Positions 52,041-60,481 of a DNA stretch of 64,000 bases are shown here, in pieces. Numbering within the stretch: the first letter of the stretch is position 1; each line of letters starts with the position of its first letter. Below the pieces are notes generated by a model. It saw nothing but the letters and a program-made list of their open reading frames with translations, was not told the origin of the DNA and made no database searches. The DNA comes from Alphaproteobacteria bacterium PA2. Its GTDB lineage: Bacteria > Pseudomonadota > Alphaproteobacteria > Caulobacterales > Caulobacteraceae. The stretch lies in the NCBI GenBank assembly GCA_002256425.1, contig NKIZ01000001.1, forward strand, positions 2,639,001 through 2,703,000. Direction: 5' to 3'. The translations under genes and the position numbers were made by a program.

Positions 52041-54179
52041 TCAGGCCGCCCGCTGGAGCTCCTGCTTCACCCGCTCGGCCAGGGTCTTGATGTCGATGGG
52101 CTTGGCCAGGAAGGAGATGTTGGCCTCCCCTTCCAGCAGGTTCGAGAATTCTGCCTCGGCATAGCCCGAAATGAACATCACCGGCGCCCCGCCCAGATAG
52201 CCGCGGGCGGCCTTGAGCAGGTCTGGTCCCTGCATGCCGGGCATGACCACGTCGGAAATCATCAGGTCGATGGAGCCGGCATGTTCCTCGGCCAGTTCCA
52301 GGGCTTCCTCGCCAGACGCGGCCTCGATCACCTCATAGCCCCGGGCGCGGAGCAGCTTGGCGGCGACGCCACGGACGGCGTCCTCGTCCTCGACAAACAG
52401 GATGCGGCCAGCGCCGGACAGGTCGCGGGCCTGGGGCCGGACGGGCTTGGCGGCCGCCGCGATGGGCGCAGCGCCTGCGACGGGCAGGTGGACCGGCAGG
52501 AAGATGCGGAAGGCAGTTCCCTTGCCGACTGTGGAATCCACGGCGATCCAGCCGTCCGACTGTTTGACAATGCCATAGACCGTAGCCAGGCCGAGGCCCG
52601 TCCCCTCGCCCACCGGCTTGGTGGTGAAGAAGGGGTCGAAGATCTTGTCGATGACGTCGGCGGGAATGCCCGAACCGTCGTCAGACACCTCGATCATGGC
52701 CTGCTCGCCCTGGGCGGCGGGATAGCCCATGACCTGGGCATCCTCTGCCGAGACCCTGGCCGTGCGGATGGTGACGGTGGAGCCCCCATGGCTGCGGATG
52801 GCGTCCCGGGCGTTGACCGCCAGGTTCATCACCGCGGTTTCAAGCTGGCCCCTGTCAGCGCGGACATGGGGCAGGCTGCGGCCATACTCGGTGCGCAGGG
52901 TCACGTCTTCCTGCAGCACCCGGCGCAGGAGGACTTCGAACTCGCTGATCAGTTCGCCCAGGTCGAGGATTTCCCTCTGGACGGTCTGTTTGCGGGAGAA
53001 GGCCAGCAGCTTGCGCACCAGGTCGGCGGCGCGGGTCGAGGTCTGGCGGATCTCGTTCAGGCCCTCATAGGAGGGATCGCCCACCGGGTGGCGGCTGGCC
53101 AGGACGTCCAGCTGCATGAAGATGGCGGTGAGCAGGTTGTTGAAGTCGTGGGCCACGCCCCCGGCCAGCTGGCCGATGGCCTGCATCTTCTGGGACTGGG
53201 CCAGCTGCAGCTCGATCTGCTTCTGCTCGGACACGTCCACCAGATAGGCCACCCAGCGCCCCGCCGACTTGGACAGGTAGAGATGGGCGATCTTGGTGGG
53301 GTCCTTGGCCAGGCGCACCTCGAGGGCCGCCTCGGTGTGGGGCTGCTCGGCCAGGCGTCGGGCGGCGTCGGCCCGGGTGACCGGTTCGATCAGTTCGCCG
53401 AACACCGAGCCGGGGCCGGCATAGCCGGGAATGGCCGCCAGGGTCGGGTTGGCTTCGATGATAGTGGCGGTGAAGGCGTCCTCGCCATCCAGCAGGGCTG
53501 CGCCAAAGGGCGAGGCGGCGGCGAAGGCGTCCAGCACCTTGGGCGGCGGCGGTGAGGCGTTGCTGAAGGCGGCCAGGACCTCGGCGGCGGCGGTGGGCAG
53601 GGCCAGGGGCTCGGGCGGCGGGCCGGACAGCCGGACCAGATAGCGGCGCTCGGCCACGCTGGTGACCGTGGCGTGATGCTCCTGACCGCGAACCTTGAGC
53701 ACGGCCTTGCCGGTCTCGCCCCGGCGGGCGGCGCCCAGGGCGGCGAACAGGTTGGCGGCGGCCGGACCGGACTTGGGCAGACGGGCATGGTCGCCGAACA
53801 GCTCGGCCCAGGCGGCGTTGGCCACATGGATGCGACCGTCAGCGGCGGCGAAGGCGGCGGGTTCGTCCAGGGCCAGCAATAGGGTGTCGGGGCCAGGCTC
53901 GATCTCGCTGGGCGGATCACCGGTCATCAGCAGGGCGAAGACGCCAGCCACGGTCACGCAGACCAGGCCGACCAGCAGCAGCATGCCGCCAGTGGTCGCC
54001 ACACTGCCATTCAGGGCCGGTACGGCGGCGAAGGCCACGGCCGCCAGGAACGAACCGACAGTCGCGGCCACCCAGAGGTCGGCGGGCTTTCTCTTCGAAG
54101 CTTTGGGCTTGGCCATGGTTTGCGCCGCGGGTTTTGCCTCGGGACGGGGAACAGCCCCGCTCGAATCAGGTGTCAGCAT
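52041..54179 (-). CDS. cckA: Cell-cycle hybrid histidine kinase CckA
   Basis: A 712-residue membrane hybrid kinase. Two membrane helices (about residues 35-58 and 62-85) are followed by two PAS-like domains, HisKA with phospho-acceptor His344 in [14 protein letters not shown], HATPase ([28 protein letters not shown]), and a receiver domain with Asp643 in [11 protein letters not shown]. In Caulobacterales CckA, through ChpT, phosphorylates CtrA and CpdR. The acceptor His and Asp lie about 300 residues apart, as in known CckA (691 residues in C. crescentus, from memory). Next to flhB-fliR-fliQ, the order known from Caulobacter. Confidence 0.95.
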   Translation of the reverse strand: MLTPDSSGAVPRPEAKPAAQTMAKPKASKRKPADLWVAATVGSFLAAVAFAAVPALNGSVATTGGMLLLVGLVCVTVAGVFALLMTGDPPSEIEPGPDTLLLALDEPAAFAAADGRIHVANAAWAELFGDHARLPKSGPAAANLFAALGAARRGETGKAVLKVRGQEHHATVTSVAERRYLVRLSGPPPEPLALPTAAAEVLAAFSNASPPPPKVLDAFAAASPFGAALLDGEDAFTATIIEANPTLAAIPGYAGPGSVFGELIEPVTRADAARRLAEQPHTEAALEVRLAKDPTKIAHLYLSKSAGRWVAYLVDVSEQKQIELQLAQSQKMQAIGQLAGGVAHDFNNLLTAIFMQLDVLASRHPVGDPSYEGLNEIRQTSTRAADLVRKLLAFSRKQTVQREILDLGELISEFEVLLRRVLQEDVTLRTEYGRSLPHVRADRGQLETAVMNLAVNARDAIRSHGGSTVTIRTARVSAEDAQVMGYPAAQGEQAMIEVSDDGSGIPADVIDKIFDPFFTTKPVGEGTGLGLATVYGIVKQSDGWIAVDSTVGKGTAFRIFLPVHLPVAGAAPIAAAAKPVRPQARDLSGAGRILFVEDEDAVRGVAAKLLRARGYEVIEAASGEEALELAEEHAGSIDLMISDVVMPGMQGPDLLKAARGYLGGAPVMFISGYAEAEFSNLLEGEANISFLAKPIDIKTLAERVKQELQRAA

Positions 54180-54223
54180 ACATCAACCTGAACAAACCAA
54201 GGATTTCACAGATTTTTTGCCGG

Positions 54224-55303
54224 TCATACGGCGCCCGGCAGCTTCTTCTTGCCGTTCATGATGAAGCCGATGATCTTGGCGACCGCCTCGTAGTGAGCCA
54301 GGGGGATGTAGTCCTCGATCTCCACCGAGGCGTAGAGGGCCCGGGCCAGGGGGGGATCCTCGATCACGGTCACCCCGGCGGCCTCGGCCACAGCGCGGAT
54401 CCGCAGGGCGACGGCGTCGACGCCCTTGGCCACGCACTGGGGGGCCGTCCCCTCGCCGTCCTCATATTTCAGCGCCACGGCGAAGTGGGTCGGGTTCATG
54501 ACCACCACCGTGGCCTTGGGCACATTGGCCATCATCCGACGACGGGCCCGCTGGATCCGCAGGGCCTTCTGCCGGGCCTTGATGTGGGGGTCGCCTTCGC
54601 TCTGCTTGAAGTCTTCCTTGACCTCTTCCTTGGTCATCATCAGGCGCGTCATGTAGCGCTGGCGCTGCCAGAACCAGTCGAACCCGGCTATGGCCAGCAT
54701 GAAGGAGCCTATGGAGAAGACCAGCTGCTTCATGATGCCCAGGGCGAAGGGCAGCATGAGCATGGGATCCTGCTGGGCCAGCTGCTGCAGTTCAGGCCAG
54801 TGCGGCTTGATCACCGCATAGGCGATCCAGGTCACAAGGCCCACCTTGACCAGGGACTTGGCGAAGTGGACCAGGGCGTCGATCCCGAACAGCTTCTGCA
54901 GGCCCGAAGCCGGGTTCACCTTGCCGAAGTCGAAGGTCAGCTTGTCCGGGGTCCACATGAAACCGGTCTGGATCAGGTGGCCGGCCACCCCGGCTATGGC
55001 GGTCACCCCCAGCACCAGCAGCATGAAGGGCGCAGCGGCCAGCATGGCCTGGCGCGCCACAAGGACGCCCCCGCCCCCCTGCAGGTGGATGGCTTCGGGA
55101 TGCTCGAGGAACGGCATGAGGGCGGCGCTGAGATTGTGCGACAGCCAGCCGCCGAAGATCAGCAGGACCGCCGCCGCCCCGGCGAAGGAGGTCAGCTGGG
55201 GAAGGTCCTGGGTCTTGACGACATCGCCGCGCTCTCGAGCCTGCTCGAGGCGCCTACTGGTAGGTTCCTCTGACTTTGTCCCCGCATCATTTTCCTCGGC
55301 CAT
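54224..55303 (-). CDS. flhB: Flagellar export switch protein FlhB
   Basis: A 359-residue FlhB of the flagellar type III export apparatus. Four membrane helices in the N-terminal 215 residues are followed by the cytosolic autocleavage domain with Asn270 in VMNPTHFAVALKYE, the conserved N-P-T-H cleavage site that sets the substrate switch from hook to filament. The lead ENDAGTKSEEPTSRRLEQARERGDV is the usual N-terminus. fliR ends 3 bases before its start. Confidence 0.97.
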   Translation of the reverse strand: MAEENDAGTKSEEPTSRRLEQARERGDVVKTQDLPQLTSFAGAAAVLLIFGGWLSHNLSAALMPFLEHPEAIHLQGGGGVLVARQAMLAAAPFMLLVLGVTAIAGVAGHLIQTGFMWTPDKLTFDFGKVNPASGLQKLFGIDALVHFAKSLVKVGLVTWIAYAVIKPHWPELQQLAQQDPMLMLPFALGIMKQLVFSIGSFMLAIAGFDWFWQRQRYMTRLMMTKEEVKEDFKQSEGDPHIKARQKALRIQRARRRMMANVPKATVVVMNPTHFAVALKYEDGEGTAPQCVAKGVDAVALRIRAVAEAAGVTVIEDPPLARALYASVEIEDYIPLAHYEAVAKIIGFIMNGKKKLPGAV

Positions 55304-55306
55304 GAT

Positions 55307-56065
55307 CTAGCCTGCGAAATTACGGATGAGGACGCGGTAGCCGTCGACCCAGACCAGCCCGACCACCCCAAGGGTGATGGCGAAGATCGAGAGGCCGAAC
55401 AGCACCATCAGGGGTGAGGCGACGAAATAGACCTGGAACTGCGGCATGACCCGGCCGATCAGGCCGATGGCGATGTTGAAGATCAGGCCGAATACTGCCA
55501 CCGGCGCTGAAAGCTGCAGCCCCATCTTGAACGATTGTGACACGGTCTGGACCGCCAGCTCCCCGGCGTCGGCCACGGGAATATCCCGGGTGAAAGGGAA
55601 GATGGCGTAGGACCGCACTATGGCGGCGATGAACATGTGGTGCAGGTCTGTGGTCATGATCAGCACCAGACCGATCAGGCCCAGGAAGGTGCCCAAGGTT
55701 GTCGAGCCAGGGGCGATGCCCGGCGCCGAGGTCTGGGCGAAGGACAGGGTGGTCTGGATCGAGACGATCTCGCCGGCCGTGGCCAGGGCGGTCAGGAACA
55801 GACGCAGTATGGTGCCGATCATCAGACCGACCAGCACCTCCTTGATCACCGCCCCGGCGATGTCGCTGACAGCAGGGGGAATGGCCGGAAGCACCGGGGC
55901 GATGACCGGGGTCAGGGCCAGGGTCATGACGAAGGCGAAGGACAGGCGGATGCGCGGCGGCACCGAGGCGTCGCCCACCCCAGGCATGGTCATGACCAGG
56001 GAGGCCAGGCGCGCAAAGATCAGGGCGCCGGCATAGATCTGCTGGGTGGTGGCGTAGGGCTCCAC
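55307..56065 (-). CDS. fliR: Flagellar export protein FliR
   Basis: A 252-residue integral membrane protein of the flagellar export gate (FliP5-FliQ4-FliR1). Marks include FARLASLVMTMPGVGDASVPPRIRLSFAF, VLVGLMIGTI and the central GxxxSxxTSAPGIAPGSTTLGTFLGL stretch. It is 3 bases before flhB and 4 after fliQ, a tightly packed operon. Confidence 0.96.
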   Translation of the reverse strand: MEPYATTQQIYAGALIFARLASLVMTMPGVGDASVPPRIRLSFAFVMTLALTPVIAPVLPAIPPAVSDIAGAVIKEVLVGLMIGTILRLFLTALATAGEIVSIQTTLSFAQTSAPGIAPGSTTLGTFLGLIGLVLIMTTDLHHMFIAAIVRSYAIFPFTRDIPVADAGELAVQTVSQSFKMGLQLSAPVAVFGLIFNIAIGLIGRVMPQFQVYFVASPLMVLFGLSIFAITLGVVGLVWVDGYRVLIRNFAG

Positions 56066-56069
56066 CTGG

Positions 56070-56333
56070 CTACATGCCTGCTATGCGCGCCGCGATAGAC
56101 CGCATGAAGCTGCTCATCAGGGCGCCCATCAGGGGCAGGAAGAACAGCAGGGAGGCGAAGACCGCCACGATCTTGGGGGCGAAGACCAGGGTGGCCTCCT
56201 GGATCTGGGTCAGGGCCTGCAGCAGGCCGATGGCGACCCCGACAATCAGGCCGACGATCAGCACAGGGGCGGACAGCTGGATGGTCAGCCAGATCGCCTC
56301 ACGACCGACGTCCAGAACTTCGGCGCCCGTCAT
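56070..56333 (-). CDS. fliQ: Flagellar export protein FliQ
   Basis: An 87-residue two-helix protein of the flagellar export gate: VGREAIWLTIQLSAPVLIVGLIVGVAIGLLQALTQIQEATLVFAPKIVAVF given here in pieces, with the family QALTQIQE motif. ATG 56333 follows GGAGGGGG and is preferred over the ATG at 56348. First gene of fliQ-fliR-flhB; a CtrA-like half-site lies about 50 bases upstream. Confidence 0.96.
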   Translation of the reverse strand: MTGAEVLDVGREAIWLTIQLSAPVLIVGLIVGVAIGLLQALTQIQEATLVFAPKIVAVFASLLFFLPLMGALMSSFMRSIAARIAGM

Positions 56334-56383
56334 GATCGCCCCCTCCATTGCATGGAAAACCTGAGGGACCAGATGCGCCGGTT

Positions 56384-56391
56384 ATGGTTAA
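56384..56391 (-). promoter_or_regulatory. Possible CtrA half-site upstream of fliQ
   Basis: TTAACCAT on the minus strand, 51 bases before the fliQ start, matches the strong half of the CtrA box TTAACCAT-N-type found in flagellar promoters. The second half-site is poor here, so control by CtrA is plausible but unproven. Confidence 0.4.
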
Positions 56392-56424
56392 CGAAGGGTT
56401 GCGGAGATAGCGATGTTCTGGTTT

Positions 56425-56440
56425 TGTTTCACGTGAAACT
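56425..56440. promoter_or_regulatory. Near-consensus parS (ParB-binding) site
   Basis: TGTTTCACGTGAAACT matches the bacterial parS consensus TGTTTCACGTGAAACA at 15 of 16 positions, including the whole 14-bp inverted repeat GTTTCACGTGAAAC. It lies in the intergenic gap between the divergent fliQ and toxin-antitoxin starts. ParB binding here would load a partition complex; no parA or parB is in the window close to it, though an orphan ParA-like gene is at 19309. Confidence 0.7.
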
Positions 56441-56453
56441 CCCTGTTGAAAAC

Positions 56454-56481
56454 TGATATCACTATGGCTATTGTGATATCA
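56454..56481. promoter_or_regulatory. Operator palindrome of the FitAB-like toxin-antitoxin pair
   Basis: TGATATCAC at 56454-56462 and GTGATATCA at 56473-56481 form a perfect 9-10-9 dyad. It ends 30 bases before the antitoxin ATG, as expected for a ribbon-helix-helix antitoxin and toxin that repress their own promoter. Confidence 0.7.
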
Positions 56482-56510
56482 TTCCTGTTCGGTTGGAGAC
56501 CATCGCCGCC

Positions 56511-56765
56511 ATGGCCGCTGTCACCATACGCAATCTCTCTGACGCAGCTCACCGCGCCCTCAAGGCTCGCGCTGCCAGGCACAACCGGAGCACAGAGGCC
56601 GAGATACGTTCGATACTTGAAGCCTCGGTTCAGTCAGAACAACGTGTGAAGCTGGGCGCCTCCCTGGCGGAACTGAGCCGCAGGGCTGGCCTGACGAATG
56701 CCGACATCGAGGCGCTGGACACGGCCCGCGACGGCCGCCCGGCCGAGCCCATGACCTTCGGATGA
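56511..56765 (+). CDS. FitA-like ribbon-helix-helix antitoxin
   Basis: An 84-residue protein. The N-terminal ribbon-helix-helix (AAVTIRNLSDAAHRALKARAARHNRSTEAEIRSILE in pieces) matches the FitA/Arc-type antitoxins, and the C-terminal part (LTNADIEALDTARDGRPAEPMTF) is the usual toxin-binding tail. It overlaps the PIN toxin gene by 4 bases (ATGA). ATG 56511 is used; a TTG at 56493 would add 6 residues. Probably neutralises the PIN protein and represses the operon at the upstream palindrome. Confidence 0.88.
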   Translation: MAAVTIRNLSDAAHRALKARAARHNRSTEAEIRSILEASVQSEQRVKLGASLAELSRRAGLTNADIEALDTARDGRPAEPMTFG

Positions 56766-57187
56766 TCCTTCTCGACACCAATGTCGTCTCGGAGGCGATG
56801 AAACCGCAGCCCGATCCCGCAGTACGGCAATGGCTCGACGACCAGGCGGTGGAAACCCTTTTCCTGTCCGCCATCACCCTGACTGAACTCAGGTTTGGGG
56901 TCGCTTCCCTGCCCCACGGCCGACGCCGGGAGGGCTTGGCGACCGTCATCGATGGCCTGTTGGGCCTGTTCGAAGGAAGGGTCCTATCCTTCGACGCGCT
57001 GGCTGCTCAAAGATACGGCGACCTCGCCGTCAGGGCCCGGGCGGCCGGCCAAGGCTTTCCCACGCCTGACGGTTATATTGCCGCCATAGCCGACGCCCAC
57101 GGCTTCGCAGTCGCCTCACGCGACGCCAGCGCCTTCAGGGCGGCGGGACTGACACTGATCGACCCATGGAAAGCCGCCGGAGTCTGA
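56762..57187 (+). CDS. FitB/VapC-like PIN-domain ribonuclease toxin
   Basis: A 141-residue PIN protein. The acidic active site is complete: D5 (LLDTNVVSE), E42 (TLTELRFG), D103 (PTPDGYIAA) and D121 (ASRDASAF), which bind Mg2+ or Mn2+ for RNA cleavage. The MILLDTNVVSEAMKP start is typical of the FitB subgroup. ATGA overlap with the antitoxin. It is convergent with the superoxide dismutase gene, 7 bases between ends. Confidence 0.9.
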   Translation: MILLDTNVVSEAMKPQPDPAVRQWLDDQAVETLFLSAITLTELRFGVASLPHGRRREGLATVIDGLLGLFEGRVLSFDALAAQRYGDLAVRARAAGQGFPTPDGYIAAIADAHGFAVASRDASAFRAAGLTLIDPWKAAGV

Positions 57188-57194
57188 TGCCCCC

Positions 57195-57827
57195 TCACCC
57201 CGCTGGGTGCCGCCAGGGCTCGAGTTCGCCCTTGGCCGCGGCCAGTTGCTCGCCGGCGAAATTCCAGTTGGGCAGGGCGTCGAACCAGTCTTCCAAGTAG
57301 GCCTTCCGGTCATTCTGATGGTCCAGGTAATAGGCGTGCTCCCACAGGTCGCAGACCAGCAGGGGCGTCAGGGCCGCCTGACCCAGGGTGTCGTCGGCGT
57401 CATGGGTGGACCTCACGCTGAGATCGCCTGACCGGTCAGCCACCAGCCAGACCCAGCCTGAGCCGAAATGCTCGGCCCCTTCCTTCACGAAGGCCAGCTT
57501 CAGCCCCGCCAGATCGCCAAAGCCAAAGCGGATGGCGGCGTCCATGTCCCGGTCAGGCCGCTGGGGTTCGGCGGTCATCGAGGCCCAGAAAAAGCTGTGG
57601 TTCCAGGCCTGGGCGGCGCTGTTGAACACCTTACTGTCCCCCGACATGGAGGCCTCGCGGATCACGTCTTCCAGAACGGTCGGCGCGGTCTCGGCGCCCT
57701 CCAGCAGGGCGTTGAGGGTCTTGATGTAACCGCCGTGATGCTTGTCGTGATGGAAGTGCAGGGTCCGGCTGGAAATCACCGGCTCCAGGGCGTCATGGGC
57801 GTAGGGCAGGTCGGCAAGCTTGAACAT
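57195..57827 (-). CDS. sodB: Iron/manganese superoxide dismutase
   Basis: A 210-residue cytosolic Fe/Mn-SOD. Metal ligands: His26 in LHFHHDKHH, His of AWNHSFFW, Asp and His of CDLWEHAYYLDHQND. The GxxFGSGWVWLV block (AEHFGSGWVWLVAD) is complete. The Fe form is favoured by the overall pattern AQAWNHSFFW, but metal choice needs assay. It lies between two toxin-antitoxin modules. GAGGAC precedes the ATG. Confidence 0.93.
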   Translation of the reverse strand: MFKLADLPYAHDALEPVISSRTLHFHHDKHHGGYIKTLNALLEGAETAPTVLEDVIREASMSGDSKVFNSAAQAWNHSFFWASMTAEPQRPDRDMDAAIRFGFGDLAGLKLAFVKEGAEHFGSGWVWLVADRSGDLSVRSTHDADDTLGQAALTPLLVCDLWEHAYYLDHQNDRKAYLEDWFDALPNWNFAGEQLAAAKGELEPWRHPAG

Positions 57828-57967
57828 GGGGCGGTCCTCTTTCGGGGAGAACGCGCGGGGGGTGGGGATGGTTCAGTTGGGGCAGCCCTCCTGTCCAGTT
57901 CATAGGGCGCTGCATTTGAGGAAGGAGATTTGGGACCATTCTCAAGGTCCCTGACCACCAGGGCTTT

Positions 57968-58357
57968 CTAGCGCACCACCTGAACTTGAACGTCCACTTC
58001 CAGATCCTCCCACGCCCGATCGGCGGTGACAGCCACAGCTCCCAGTGACGCGGCCAGGGCAAGGCAGGCGCGGTCGCCCAGGGACAGGCCGGCCTGTCGG
58101 GTTGTCCGGCGCAGGAGTCCAGCGAACTCGGCCTGGGGTCGGTCCATGTCGCAAATGATCAGATCAAGCTCGGACAGGTCCTTGAGGATGTCTTCCCGGT
58201 CCAGGCCCAGGTCTGAAAGCCTGGCCACCACCTCGCTGAGATTTGCGGCGCTCATCCGGGCGCCCGGCAGAACGACCTCGACGGCGTCAGCGCCCGGCTC
58301 GTCAAACAGCACGGCCAGGAGGGCCGAGGCGTCCAGGACGTAGACAGGATCACTCAT
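57968..58357 (-). CDS. PIN-domain ribonuclease toxin (VapC-like)
   Basis: A 129-residue PIN protein with active-site acids D9 (VLDASALLAVLF), E42 (ANLSEVVARL), D95 (SLGDRACLALA) and D113 (VTADRAWEDL). It follows an AbrB-type antitoxin with an 8-base overlap. It is a different PIN subgroup from the FitB-like toxin 0.8 kb away. A short remnant of a dispersed repeat (CCAGTTCATAGGGC, about 57893-57906) lies beyond its end. Confidence 0.9.
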   Translation of the reverse strand: MSDPVYVLDASALLAVLFDEPGADAVEVVLPGARMSAANLSEVVARLSDLGLDREDILKDLSELDLIICDMDRPQAEFAGLLRRTTRQAGLSLGDRACLALAASLGAVAVTADRAWEDLEVDVQVQVVR

Positions 58358-58592
58358 CCGAAGCGGCCCGCCGCCGGTCGGCGATCAGGTCATCGACCAC
58401 GGACCCTGCCGCTGCGGCGCTGAGCTTGGCCTTGAGACGCTTCAGGGCCGCGCTGGCGGGGCGGATGCGGACCTCATCGCCATGCAGCTCCATGATGACC
58501 CCGTCGCCCTTGCCCAGACCCAGTTCCCGGCGAAAGGCGGCGGGTAGCACCAGGCGCCCGCCTTCTGCCAGCTTGCCATGTATGGCTGTCAT
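58350..58592 (-). CDS. AbrB/MazE-type antitoxin
   Basis: An 80-residue protein. The N-terminal swapped-hairpin DNA-binding domain reads HGKLAEGGRLVLPAAFRRELGLGKGDGVIMELHGDEVRIR in pieces (GRLVLPAAFRRELGL, VIMELHGDEVRI), with a C-terminal helix (LKAKLSAAAAGSVVDDLIADRR) that would bind the PIN toxin. ATG 58592 follows GGAG; the longer frame starts in the promoter. Its 3' end overlaps the toxin gene by 8 bases. A perfect palindrome lies upstream. Confidence 0.9.
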   Translation of the reverse strand: MTAIHGKLAEGGRLVLPAAFRRELGLGKGDGVIMELHGDEVRIRPASAALKRLKAKLSAAAAGSVVDDLIADRRRAASDE

Positions 58593-58655
58593 GTTTGCAA
58601 CTCCGCCCTGAATTCCCGACAAGACATCATAACATATAATGACAGATTTTCCAGT

Positions 58656-58682
58656 TATGCCATTTTTGCAAAGGATGGCATA
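58656..58682. promoter_or_regulatory. Palindrome upstream of the AbrB/PIN module
   Basis: TATGCCAT at 58656-58663 and ATGGCATA at 58675-58682 form a perfect 8-11-8 dyad between the antitoxin promoter region and the ABC-F stop. The gap is AT-rich, with TATGAT-like hexamers. Probably the antitoxin operator. Confidence 0.6.
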
Positions 58683-58686
58683 TCCA

Positions 58687-60189
58687 TCACGGCAAGACCA
58701 CCGTTCCATTCCCCTCCCCGTCCAACTCGATCCGCCAGGTCACCGCCTCCAGCTTCTCCAGGAACACCAGGTCGTGGCTGACCAGCAGCAGGCCGCAGGG
58801 GCAGTCGGTCAGGGCGGTTTCGAGGGCTTCTATGGAGGGCAGGTCCAGGTGGTTGGTGGGTTCGTCGAGGACCAGCAGCTGGGGTGAGCGGGACAGGCCC
58901 AGGGCCAGGAGGAGCTTGCGGATTTCCCCGGGGCTGGGTCGGGCGGTCTCCAGCAGGCGCTGGGGGCGGGAGCCCAGACGGCTGACGGCGGTCATCACCG
59001 GGCCCAGTTGCGCGGCGGGCAAGTCCTTGGCCTCGTCCAGCAGGCGGGCGGCGTCCGGCGCCGACACCTCCTGCGGCATTTCGATCAGGTGGTCCGGCGG
59101 AACCCGGATCTGCGACAGGATCTTGGCCAGCAGGGTCGACTTGCCCGCCCCATTGGGACCGACCAGGGCAATGCGGTCCGTGGGTCCCATGGACAGGGCC
59201 CGATGGCGAAGGACCCGGTGGTCCCCCAGGGGGATCTCGCCGGGTTCAAGGGCGAACAGCCGGTCGCGACGGGAGGCCTGGGCCGACAGCCAGATGCCGG
59301 TGCGGTATTCCTTGTCCACCCGGGCGGCGTCCAGGCGGTCCGCGGCCTGGCGTTCCCGGCCCTGCATCTGGCGCAGGGGGGCGCCGGCCTTGCTGTCGGC
59401 CACCCGGGCGGCGTTGATCTTGCCCCGGCCGTCACTGTCGTGACGATCAAGGTGGCGCTTGGAGCGCAGCTGGTGCTCGCGGGACGCCTTCTCCCGGCGG
59501 ACAGCCATTTCCTGTTCCAGGGCCCTGTGGGCGCGGGCCGCCTTGTCCCGCTCCGCCAGGCGATGTTCGCGGTCGGCCTGGCGCAGGTCGCGGGCGGCGG
59601 AATAGCCGCCGGGATAGACCTGCACCCCCGGTGGTTCGAGCCAGATGCACTGGACGCACAGTTCATCCAGCAGGGCGCGGTCATGGCTGACAATCACTCC
59701 GACCCCGCGAAAGCCCTTCAGGGCGTCGATCAGCAGCCGCCGCGCCCCGGCGTCCAGATGGTTGGTGGGCTCATCAATGGCCAGCAGGTCGGGGCTGAGC
59801 CACAGGGCGCAGGCGATCTGGGCCCGCTTCCGCTCCCCGTGGCTGAGGGTATCCCAGCGCAGGGCGAAGTCGGGCTCTATGTCCAGCCGGCCCCGCAGCC
59901 GGGCGGCGTGGGCGCTCCAGTCTTCCAGGAAGGCGTCCAGCTCCGGCGGCGGGTGGTCGGTTCGCTGTTCGCAACAGACGGCCTGCCCGCCGCCCTCCAC
60001 ATGGCCAGAGGTCGGGTTCAGCCGCCCGCAGAGCAGGTTCAACAGGGTGGACTTGCCTGCCCCATTGGCGCCCAGCACCCCGGTAAAGCCCCGGGGCAGA
60101 TGGGCTGACAGGCCGGAAAACAGGGGCGCCGTCGCGCCGTCATACTGATAGGAAAGGTCGCGGAAGGCGACATAGGGGGCGTCAGACAC
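58687..60189 (-). CDS. ABC-F family ATPase
   Basis: A 500-residue soluble protein with two ABC domains. Domain 1: GANGAGKSTLLNLL, LSHGERKRAQIA, LLAIDEPTNHLD; domain 2: GPNGAGKSTLLAKI, SPGEIRKLLLAL (a degenerate signature in place of LSGGQ), LLVLDEPTNHLDLPS. The linker between them (about residues 200-310) is long, charged and rich in Arg (REHRLAERDKAARAHRAL), as in ABC-F translation factors that reach into the ribosome. It lacks membrane segments, so it is not an exporter. GTG start with GGAG. Antibiotic resistance or ribosome rescue are both possible. Confidence 0.9.
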   Translation of the reverse strand: MSDAPYVAFRDLSYQYDGATAPLFSGLSAHLPRGFTGVLGANGAGKSTLLNLLCGRLNPTSGHVEGGGQAVCCEQRTDHPPPELDAFLEDWSAHAARLRGRLDIEPDFALRWDTLSHGERKRAQIACALWLSPDLLAIDEPTNHLDAGARRLLIDALKGFRGVGVIVSHDRALLDELCVQCIWLEPPGVQVYPGGYSAARDLRQADREHRLAERDKAARAHRALEQEMAVRREKASREHQLRSKRHLDRHDSDGRGKINAARVADSKAGAPLRQMQGRERQAADRLDAARVDKEYRTGIWLSAQASRRDRLFALEPGEIPLGDHRVLRHRALSMGPTDRIALVGPNGAGKSTLLAKILSQIRVPPDHLIEMPQEVSAPDAARLLDEAKDLPAAQLGPVMTAVSRLGSRPQRLLETARPSPGEIRKLLLALGLSRSPQLLVLDEPTNHLDLPSIEALETALTDCPCGLLLVSHDLVFLEKLEAVTWRIELDGEGNGTVVLP

Positions 60190-60481
60190 GACAGGTCTCC
60201 ACTACTCGAATGGCCTTGGGCCGGGCTCGGGTATCAGATGCTGTTCGTGTTCATGGTCCTCGGATGTCCTGTAGGCGGGTGATCCGCCGGGGGAAGATTA
60301 TGGCGGCCTTCCTGCGGCGTCAATCGGCTGCGGTGGGCTTGGCCGGCCCCGCCCAGGCCATTGAAGCGGACCCCGACCTCCGCCGCACTGACCGGAGCTG
60401 GCCATTGTTCCACGCCCCGGAATGCCGCTATCAGGGTCGGCGCGTCGCAGGGGCGCAGGCGCCAGGCGGAGACCCTTTTCG
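60190..60481. other. Gap with a degraded dispersed-repeat arm
   Basis: The 292 bases between the ABC-F start and the DUF2817 start hold GACCCCGACCTCCGCCG at about 60369-60385 followed by ACTGACCGG, a mutated right arm of the two-hairpin repeat. Apart from a promoter-like region nothing else is visible. Confidence 0.45.

Noticed and set aside
58687-60189. An ABC exporter.
   Set aside because: Two ABC domains without membrane segments and with a charged linker make it an ABC-F protein.
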